From: Paralvinella palmiformis | Taxonomy: Eukaryota > Annelida > Polychaeta > Terebellida > Alvinellidae | Assembly (NCBI GenBank): GCA_025642065.1 | Contig: JAODUP010000270.1 | Span: forward strand, 314,001 to 378,000 | Direction: 5' to 3' | Length of the DNA stretch: 64,000 bases | In this document: piece by piece, positions 34,881 through 46,037 of the stretch | Layout of the letters: each line of letters begins with the position of its first letter | Numbering within the stretch: the first letter of the stretch is position 1 | Notes under the pieces: model-generated | What the model saw: only the letters and a program-made list of their open reading frames with translations | Databases searched by the model: none | What the model was told of the DNA's origin: nothing | Translations under genes and position numbers: made by a program

Positions 34881-35252
34881 ACTACCGACTTACTATTTTG
34901 ATTTCCTTGCAAGTTGTGTTAAAAAAAAATTAACCGACAAAATCATTATTTTATGGCATTATTTTGCATTTGAAATCGCTATAATTACATATTTATATAT
35001 CATATAATGATATATGTATATCACCTACGTTATCCGATTCACCTGTTTATACACATTATTAACCCTACATCATCACATACACAATAAATAATTTCATTTA
35101 ACAATAACCATGAACTGTTCAAGTTAAAGAATGTCGGTAGTTTGCACACACATACACACGTAGACACACACGCGCACACACACATACATGCTAGTCTCTT
35201 TCTCGAAGAGTACGTGACGTTCTAAGCGCATTTTCCAAACGTTAATGCAACA

Positions 35253-35266
35253 CTGCCATCTAGTGA
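35253..35266 (-). promoter_or_regulatory. CTCF-like site upstream of RPRD1
   Basis: The minus strand reads TCACTAGATGGCAG, matching the CTCF core consensus CCASYAGRKGGCRS at every position but the first. It lies about 110 bases before the RPRD1 start codon. CTCF exists in molluscs. Occupancy is unknown. Confidence 0.35.
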
Positions 35267-35373
35267 TTGCAAGCTACAATAGCCGTCAAGGTACGTGTTT
35301 TACCTTGTGCGATCACTTGTTCAGAGATGATGTAGTCTTATGCGACAAGCGGTTTATATACAAATTCCGAAAA

Positions 35374-38300
35374 ATGTCTTCGTTTTCGGAAGCTAACTTG
35401 GCCAAGAAGTTGTCCGAGCTGAATCCTTCGCAACAGAGTATCCAGACACTGTCACTGTGGTTGATACATCACAGAAAACATGCAAAAGCTACGGTCGAAG
35501 TCTGGATGAAAGAGCTGAAAAGAGGTAAACAATATTGAATATCTTTGAATATCATAAATCTGTTGTAGACCTATAGACCTATGAATGTTTGTTATAATTT
35601 GTTCTTGTTTAATTATAGACTGACTCCCGTTAACATTAATTTTGGTGTTCGGTTATTTGCACACATGACTGGTTGTGGATAATGGCATGACGTTTGATTG
35701 GCGATAATGGGTGTAGATCTAGATTTTAATATTGAAGAATGCGCTGAGGATGATGATTGATGATGCCAGACATATTTATGTTTTAACCATCATCATGACA
35801 TCATGTTATGTTAGTCTTTGAGCTACTTGCATGTCACTTTTCGTCAATACTGTAGTATAGTCATCGGAATTGTTGGTTTCCAGAATTTCTGTTCTATACT
35901 TCTATTGTACTGACTCGTTTCGCAACCCTGCCCGTTTAAAAAAACTGTAATGGTACCTTGCAGTTTCGCAACCGCACCGCAAGCCTTTGTGGTTGTAAGA
36001 TGGGCGACCCGTTTCACAACCACTTGATTCAGCACAGTATTATAAATTTGATCGTGCACCATTTTGTAAAATATGAATTTATTATTTTCGCATGTGTTTG
36101 TATGCATTTATGTATGTTGTGAAAAATTATTTCTGAAAGCTTCATATAGTTGTTGAATCGGTCCACTTCTTGTTTCGAAACAGGAAGAGGACCGTTTCAA
36201 CAAATTCAAATAATTTACTGTTTTCAGAATTTATCTGTTCATATATCTATATATAGAGGTCTATATAATGTATATTCAATTAAATTTTCACAACAACGTA
36301 TCATTTTGCTAGATAATTTAGAAATAACAGTGCCACATTTCATTGCCATGTGGTTGCTAAACGGGCAGACATTCTTAAAACCATACTGGTTGTGAAATGG
36401 GAGGGTCCTGTTTCGTAATGGCCCCATTTGTCAAGATGGTGCATAACATTGTTATTAGTTAAAATTATATATTTGTATTTATAGATCTACAGTCACTCGA
36501 ACAGTGCATAGAGAATCACAAACACACGTTTGGTTCACAAAATATTTACGGGGATTAATTTATTAGCACAGAATATCTTGAATGTCTGAACATGTTAAAC
36601 AGTATTGCAGTCTCACAGACTTCATTAAGAAAAGTGTTATGTTAAAGACATAGTTGGAATTTAACTCTGGTTAAACTGTTTTAGCCCAGCCAGCCTGGTG
36701 GTTACAGGACAACTGACCACCAATTTCAATTGGTTGAGTGGATGCCTCTAGAAGTCAAGTGACTGCCTATTTTTAAAATTTCAAAACAAAAAGGTCCTCT
36801 GTTCTAGTGTTCTGGTTGGCATTTCAGTGACAGGTAAATTGATTATGCATTCAGATTCAGACTCAGGAATGACGGAGGCATATTCACTGTTAAATGTATA
36901 ACTATTTGCTGTAGATAGATCAAGTTTTTATAGGAATTTAGGCAAACATAATAGCAATTCAAATTATAAACTGTTCCTAGTTTTGATGAGTGAATCTGCA
37001 TTGACTACGCCATCTAGCAAACGTGTGTTTGCTGGTCGCGTTTCACCTTGCTGACTAAACCATATAGTAAAAACATTCTTTTACCAATCATGAGAACACA
37101 ATATATTTCATATATTGATAACATGTCTATTAGTATTACAGTTCCCAACTTGATAATTTATTTTCAATAATATGTAATTTTTCCAGGAAAAATTAATCTG
37201 TCAACTTTCGCATACAAATAATCTTATCTGTTAGTATTAGTAAACATTATTCTGTTATATTTAAACAAAATTAAACTGCTACAAGAACTTGTAGATTGAT
37301 TTAGTTCTGTTAATCCCCCAATTTCAAACAATTAGTGAATTACACTTGTTCCGTGCTACTACATGGCTTCATTGACCCACAAACCACAGTAGATGTGGAC
37401 TGTGCATGCATCGTGGAAATTGTCTATTGTTTTTTCTGATGCTAAGAAATAGATCTGAGGCAAGGTTTCAATATGTGTAAATTATGTTAAGGAGTACATC
37501 TGCTCCTGAGCACACTCGGCAGTTTTAATATGTGTGTATTACATTGTTGGCAGGTTCTCAGAACACATTATATTGATTCACAAATTTATACATAGGCTTA
37601 GATACACATGAAATGTAGCTGTTAGAATGGTATGCATTTTAAAGATGCTGACAACTTACACCAATCAGCATAAGCCAGTATTTGAGGTATTATGCTTTTG
37701 GTAGAAACAATTAGACACTATAGTAATTATCTAAGATGTTATTTGTTGGTTGCTTAAACCAGTAGACCGATTCAATTACCCCTGACGCCACTGTGTGGTT
37801 TGAAGTCTAAGAATCACTGTGTTGCATGGTGATTTACGTGTGTGGTGGCCGATAAATGTCTTACTAAAAAGCAGTATGTTTAGGTTATTTACGAGCTATA
37901 TTTGGATTTTATTTATAGTTTGTTAAGGGTATGTGATCTCCAGATCATAATTTGGCATTGAATAGGAATGGCATAGACTTCATCCCCTAGATGATTCCTA
38001 TTACTGTAACATTGGTATTTATGCATGATATCTTGTTTTGAAAGTGAACTGTTTTATTTTCTGAATCAGCCATTCATGCAATGTTTACTACATGTAAATG
38101 TCAAGGGTGTTAATACTCTAATGTAATAACATTTTTTTATTTAATAACATACAGGTGATACATGTATGATTGATTCCCTGGTACAAGTCAAAATAATATT
38201 TTCAAAACTCTGCATTAAATATTTAAAAAGTCTTCATTAAAATCAATTTATATTCAGCTAAAAGTTTAATTTTAAAGTCATTTATTTAATCCATTTTAAC

Positions 38301-41300
38301 TCATGCCAAAAAAATCTTCCACAAGTCAACACAAATAACTAAGGCTTAGCTGTGTCAATCATCAAGAAAAATCGGTCTGCTCAATCATTGAGTTATATTC
38401 TGATAAGTATTGTGTTAAATCCTTTGGAAAGACACAGCTGTTCAACTGAAATACTAGTCTCGTTTTCCATGTAATATGAAATAATTTGCTGAAAGATTTC
38501 CAGTAGTTAACAGTGGACGCCATAGCTGTTTCTAACCCGAGACCGCAGTTGGTAACCGATGCAACGCATTTCATCTGGATCGCTGTATTGATAGAAACAA
38601 TTAGAAAGTGTACTGGCTTTCACTTAATCCTCCATGTGACAGCAGATCCAGATATCTGCTAAAATAACTGGCCATTAATTAATTTTATATGTGGCTTCAA
38701 TACAAATAAAGGGGCGCCTCTGTTGTCTAACTGGTAGCGCATTGGATCGCAGATCACTATCACCTGAGTTTGAACCTCTGCCTGGGCATATCTGAAGGGT
38801 GTTTCATCTTTGACTTCGCTTCATTACCTTTGGAGGTCGCTCGCTCCAGTTAGCCTACCTTGTGCACAAAAGTGGCAGTAAAACATCAATCATCATCATC
38901 AATCAGTAATTGGAGTAGGTAAAAAATGGAATTGGAATTGATAGATTTAGAATTGATAAATTGGAATTGACCCCAGACAGGTATATAGTTTAAGGCTTTC
39001 ATTTGAAGATCAATAAATGGAAGGTAAGCTTCAAGATCTGAGGCTGATTCATCATTTGGTGAGCTATCCATTTCTATGGCAGAATCATTGTTCTCATCAG
39101 ATACTGAGATGTTTTCAGTGTCATCACGTTGGACAGTGGGATTTTTCTGAGAGGAGTTGAACTTGTATTTTCTGCACGTTTCTGTATACCTCTACCATAT
39201 AGCCTTTATGATATCCTTCTGGTCTTGGTCAGTCCAAACCAGGTCATTTATTTTGATAAGAAGCAGACATGGGGTCAATTCCATATTTTCCAATTCCAGA
39301 ATTGAATTGACCCCATGTCTGATGTGTACAGAAGTGGCCGTAAATCATCATCAATCAATCATCACCCTCCAGATGCACCAAGTTCTCATCAGTCACGTCT
39401 GCTTTGGACTGTAAATGCCACAAGACTGTGTGCTTGCTGATATATTGTGTGTGATTCAGTGACAATGTTTGGCACATGTGATGCAACACATTTCAAGGAC
39501 AGCCTCCTGCCCGCAGTTATTTTCTGTTTTATAGCCAATAATTCCACCTGTTTGAAATGTTTGAAGCGGAATGGATGAACCGCCCCCCTGATCCACCAGA
39601 CTTTTCCATGTTTTGTTTGATCAGCAGTGATGTATACATAAACTGCACGTGTTGGCCATGAACTGGGTCAAAAAGAGGTTGCATTATTTGCAAATCGTCC
39701 TGTAACATGATTACAGTTTTTTGTTCAGTGCTGCCAACACCTAAGTGTGTGATATCCCTCATGACCAGAGGGGCACCTCCGTGGTCTAGCTGTAGCGTGT
39801 TGGACCACATATCACTATCACCCATGTTCGAATCTTGACATGGGCATATCTGAAAGTGGTTTCATCTTTGACTTTGCTTCATTACCGTTGGAGATCATTT
39901 TATGAATTGATTGAACGAATGATTAGAATTTTTTTCAATGCAATGTGCAGAAATTGACTCCCCAAATCAGAATGGGGGGGGGGGGATTATGGAGCATTAG
40001 CACAACCACGCACTCCATCCTATTATCCTTTTGATGCTCAATTGTTTACCTTTGGTCATGACTGAACTTAGTGAACATGGTTTTGGCATCTGTCCGCCAT
40101 TTTTAATTAATATGCCATAGGTGCAAGATATGTGGCTTCTTTTGGGCTGTATTACCCACACCCAATACATAAACAGGCTTTCATGCCATTATTATGAAAA
40201 CATTTTTATAAATATTACTAAAAGGAAATATTGTATGATCCACAACGTTTAGGCACCTGATTTAAAACCCAGCCAATGCTGTGTCCCAGAACTTCTCACG
40301 TATATATAATTAACAAGTCTGTGCCTCCATGAAAGCATGAGCCATTGCATTCACTCTACATTGCTGTGCCTAGAACACAGGCCTAAGCACATAGTTACTG
40401 TATTTTGTCTTTCTTTAAGTCCATTAATTGTGTTTTTTTTATATTCAACATTAGAGAATCATGTCACCAGTTTTGACACGATGGCAAATCTGATAATTAG
40501 TTGGTTCATTGATATATCTTTGTTACATCGTCCTAAATTAATATCCCTTTTCTTAATGAGCCAGGATGGATTACCATCACTAATATTGCTTTTAGTGTGA
40601 TCCATGATATTCAACAATGCTGCTTTAAAAAAATATCAACTGGCGGTTTCTAGTTTTTTTTGGTGCTAACTTGATGTTAACGCGGTAATAAATGCTGATG
40701 TCTGGAAAGTGATACAAAGATTACATAACCAGTAATTTTTGGCGTGTGATTTATGAATAATAAGTATTTATGTTGACATTACAGGGAATAAATATGTTTC
40801 ATTTCACCCAACAACACATATCAATGAAACATCTCCTTAGATGTGGGTTGGGCGCCATCGTGGTCTAGTTGGTAGCATGTTGTACCACAGATCACTACCA
40901 CCTGAGTTCGAATCTCGGCATGGGCATATCTGAAGGGTGTTTGATCTTTGACTACTCTCCATTACATTTGTAGGTCGCTCGGTCAATTTAACATACCATG
41001 TGCACAAAAGTGGCCATTAAACATCAATCAGCATCATCATCATCATTAGATGTGGGTTCGTGTTTGAATGCAAAGTAAGCATATGCATAATAACCTGCAC
41101 GAATCTATCGTTCTGTCCACAAGGTGATGAATAATGCTGTATAATGATGTGTTCAGTAGTTATTTTGGTTTGGAAATGGTTACATATTTGTTTGCCAAAT
41201 TTGACACGTCATACACGTCTTTATCAAACTAGACCACGTATTATTACACATGAAGTAATTGGGTCAGTAAATGATGTCATCTAAATCATACTAAAGTAGG

Positions 41301-44300
41301 TTGATGGTCAGAATTATGTCTGATGAATACAAATTACGCTCGAGGACTCTTTTATGATCATTGGTGACTGTTTGTTTGTCTGTTCATATATTTGGTAAAT
41401 AGGTTGGACTGTGTAAACTACCGTATAAAAATGAAATGAACAGGAACTGAAATGATTGTGACTCCCAAACAACTCTAAGAACTTGCAACCTTTTTGGATC
41501 ACAGACAAAAAGTAGATTTTCCATGTATTTTTTGCAAACTTTTGTATGTGAAAAATTTAGTGGACTGTGATACCACTTGTGTGTTTTACATCCAACATTC
41601 GGCACTAACATATAGGTAGAACCTTACAGTGTATTGGCTTTTTTGCTGTGGTGTGAGCTTCTCTTTCTAACTCTCTCTTCTGTGTGTGTGTGCACTCATG
41701 CAAGCAGGCATATCTTTGCATGTAAAAGCATTTGTTTGTGGGGTAATATATTAAATAAACTACATGACTAAATTATCAGTGGCTCTCATCTTTTGCGGTG
41801 ATACAAGAGTCCCTCTTGCCATAAGAAAATGAGGATGACGTCAAAACCACCCCAAAACAATATACAAGTGGCAACAAATAGACAACATGCAATTTGATGA
41901 AAACGAGTTTGAACTACTCCGATATGGTAAAAATCAGGACATAAAAAATGCTCCGTGATGAGTTTCAAGCACCAACTTGATAAATACCTGCAAAACATCC
42001 CAGACAAACCAGAAATACCAGAATAAACAATAAACATGGTACACAAACTCCATCACATCTATGAGGAGTTCCCGGGAAAGCTGAGCAATACAGCTGAGGC
42101 GGAGTCACTGACTTGGCCGGAGAGATTATATTCTCGAACTAAGTATGGCACAGTTAGTCCCAGAGTATATTTATATTTTCTGTTGCAGTATACTGGAAGT
42201 ACGATCTAGATAGATTTGCACTGTCCATCTATCTACTACATGGATCCAAACCAATAGAAACAACCATCAGTGGATTTTAATTGCTGTTACATTTATGTTA
42301 ATGATAATAATTTTCCGCAAATATTTATACAATTGATATATAAGTAACAATAAATTTAATGCGTGGTATTACCTCTAATTCTTTAATTTAGTATATCACA
42401 ATCAAATGAAGGTCGGAATTTTACATCCACTCTGACGGATTCACCTCGCCGAAGTTAAACTTGATATTATTGTTCCGTTTCAGCCAAACCATCCAAAAAG
42501 TTGACACTTCTTTATTTGGCCAATGATGTGATCCAGAACAGCAAAAAGAAAGGACCAGAATTTAATAAGATGTTCCGGTTTGTTTTGCCAGATGCTTACA
42601 GATTTACAATCAGGTAACTTTTATTGCTTACATATTAATTCTTAGAAAAAAGTTTTAACCTCCGTCGATCATTAAATTTATGATAGATTCATTATCAGTG
42701 TCTTTGGAAAATGCTTGTGATGCTTATTCTTTGTTGTTGAAGTTTTACTGGAAATATTTAACAATAGGGTTAGCATGCAGCTTATGCTTAATTATATCTT
42801 CTACAGAGAGGCCGATGACAAGATCAGAGGATCTATGGAGCGAATGATCAGTATATGGAAGGAAAGGGGTGTATTTGATGATGAACTCATTGAAAAATTA
42901 CGACAAGCCATGGGTAAGTTAATAGGGGTTTTGAGTTGGGTAGGTCAGTCAGGGTTTTGAGTTGGGTACGTCAAGAGGGGTTTTGAGTTAGATTTTTAAA
43001 AGTTAACTTGCACCATCTAAAGACTGAATGCTCCACTGGCAAAAAGTTGTATGAATTTATAATTTGATGGTGATAATAGAAAGAATAAAAATAATCTGAT
43101 TGTGGATAGCTAGAGTAAATATTATACATTCAATAAAGCTTTGTTCCTGATGATAACGATATTAATAATTATGTAGATTTATTAAAGCACCCTTACTAGC
43201 AGGCAGGGTTGGCAAGTTTCTTTTATGGATGGTAATAACCATGGTAAAACCAGGTTTTTTGTTGCGGAAGAAATGCTTTCTTCCCTTCCAAGTTCCATTT
43301 TGGGAAGAAATGGAAGAAACTGAAAAATGGCACAAAATCATCATCCAAATTTAGATTTGCTATTTTCAAATTTGACAAATATTAATATATTTTTCATGCT
43401 ATTCATACACATATGCACTTTTTCAAATTAGAATAGGATATAATCCTCATATCTGTTGGTTTGCAACAAATCTTTGGGGACAAATGGAAAAAAAACTAAA
43501 ATTTATCAGGTTTGAACAACATATTGAAAATAATTATATTTATTATTGAGGATGATGATTACAATTCAACATTAAGCTCTACTATTGAGATCAAGAAGAT
43601 CATTTGACAATTAATAATGTTATCATCTGCATCTATGGAGAGAATATTATCTAGCCATCCATACTAAAATTGCCCATCAATTCCAGAATTGAATTGACCA
43701 CATGTCTGATATATATCATATATTAAAATATTAAATAGACCTTGCAGGGTTGGCTACCTGTGCTGCAAACTATAGAGATTGAACATCATGTTATGAATAT
43801 TAATCTTGTTCATGTCTGTTAGTATTATATAAATAATCCGATAATTAATTCTGATCTGCTGTCATCTTCCATCATACCAGCCATCGCTTTATCGATTTTT
43901 CATCCCTATCAGTTGGCATGAAATGATTTTCTGTTTGTTTTGATTCTGTAATATTCAGCTCGTTGCGCTCCGACAGCTAAAAAACCAGCGTTGGAAGAAA
44001 ACAAGCCACAAGTAACGAAGACAACAACTAAACCAGCTAAAAAGAATGTTGAAAAGAAGAAGAAGAAAGTAGAATTAACCCTATTAGAGGAGGTAGAGCT
44101 TGAGGTAAAGAATGGAGGCACAAACCAACCGCCAGAGGTAAAATTAAAATTCACGGACCAGTGGTCGTGATTTTTTGTTTAAATTTCTCTGATGGGTCTT
44201 TCTGACATTCAGCATATTTCTAAACAAACCTGTCCTTATTTTCAGTCAACCCTTTCTAGACCAAGAAATGTTAAGCTACGATGCTGTGTGGTACTTGTGT

Positions 44301-46002
44301 ATATTGTCAGACTGTGACATTTGTTTACAATGTCATACAGATGTCACTGGGCCCCCTCCACGGTCTAACGGTAGCGTGTTGGATCACAGATCACTACCAC
44401 CCGTGTTCGAATCACGGTGTCGGCTTATCTGAAAGGCGTTTCATCTTTGACTTCGCTTCATTGCCCCTGGAGGTCGCTTGCTTAGCCCATTTAGCCTACC
44501 ATGTGCACAAAAGTGGATTGTGTTCCTGGATGCCAGCTGGGGGGCAATCCGTTTAAGACAGTAAAGAGAACATTGGAGAGTTTTGTTTATTAGAAATGGT
44601 GATGTGATGTCTCCATTAATAACAATTTGGCTGAAATGAGTTACTCTAAAGTGTTGATTGCTTTGAATCAGTATTTTGAGTCCGTAGTGATCTAATTTCC
44701 TTCTGGATTAGCCTGTAGGATTGTAATAGAAAACTAGCATACATCAAGAGAATGAATCGATTGGCAGAAATACAGACCATAATTATATTGTGGTTAGGAC
44801 CATGACACGGTTCCAGTTGCTGCAAGTCAGCGAGTGCTGTCCTGTTTATGGCGCGTGCAGTTTATAAAATGTCCTATTGCTTTGAATGTTTCGGAGAGTA
44901 AACTGTTAATAAATATGTCTCCAAAGAATTGAAAATTGAAAGATAAAAAAGGAGCGGAAATAGTTTTTGGTGTTACTGTAGACACACCCAGAACACGATC
45001 GCCTAACTTTGTTCGCCATAGGCCAGATGTTAGATGTGATTAACAAGCGGGCAAAATAGTATGTAAAACAACCGGGCAAAATAGTATGTAAAACAAGAGA
45101 CAGTATAGTATGTAAAACAAGAGACAGTATAGTATGTAAAACAAGAGCAGTATAGTATGTAAAACAAGAGGCAGTATAGTATGTAAAACAAGAGGCAGTA
45201 TAGTATGTAAAACAAGAGACAGTATAGTATGTAAAACAAGAGACAGTATAGTATGTAAAACAAGAGCAGTATAGTATGTAAAACAAGAGGCAGTATAGTA
45301 TGTAAAACAAGAGACAGTATAGTATGTAAAACAAGAGACAGTATAGTATGTAAAACAAGAGCAGTATAGTATGTAAAACAAGAGGCAGTATAGTATGTAA
45401 AACAAGAGGTAGTATAGTATGTAAAACAAGAGACAGTATAGTATGTAAAACAAGAGACAGTACTAACTATGCCACCTACAGACCATGGCCGTATCTGTCC
45501 GTGTGTTAATCCACATATATCTATATCACCATCATCAGCGATACCAAAATCCATCAAAGTGTTTAAAGTACTTCGAAAAACAGCCATCACAACAGGTCAT
45601 TTGCTGTTGACCTGACCTTTACCTTATTTCTTGCACTCCATGCCTGTGTCACCCCTCCCCACTGAATTAAGATGCAGATTGATCCACAGATTAAAGAGAC
45701 CCTTGTTCATGTACCTGCTAGTTCCATGAATAGTTATTTAATCTCGGTGCTGGTCACTCCCATGTTTTCTCTCTCTCTCTCTCTCTCAGGCAATCCAGAT
45801 GTCACACATCAGGCTAAATGTGTGTGTGTGCTGGTGAAATATTTCCTCTCTTTGTGGCATTCCAGTTGTGTAGTGGTTAGAGCACTGTGCTGCAAACCTC
45901 TAGGTTGTGGGTTCAAATCTAACTCATAACTGTAATTGTGGGATATATCTTTTCCATTGAAAGTCGCCATTGCTGTCACTTGTGCTGAGGCTAAACAACA
46001 CA

Positions 46003-46037
<35 letters not shown>

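Noticed and set aside
45057..45465. CRISPR-like array (regular 23-24 bp units)
   Set aside because: Units are contiguous without unique spacers, in an intron of a eukaryotic gene.
44906..45590. Long overlapping antisense open frames (150-186 codons, FYILYCLL repeats)
   Set aside because: They are translations of the 23/24-bp minisatellite, whose unit has no stop codons; all three antisense frames are open for the same reason.
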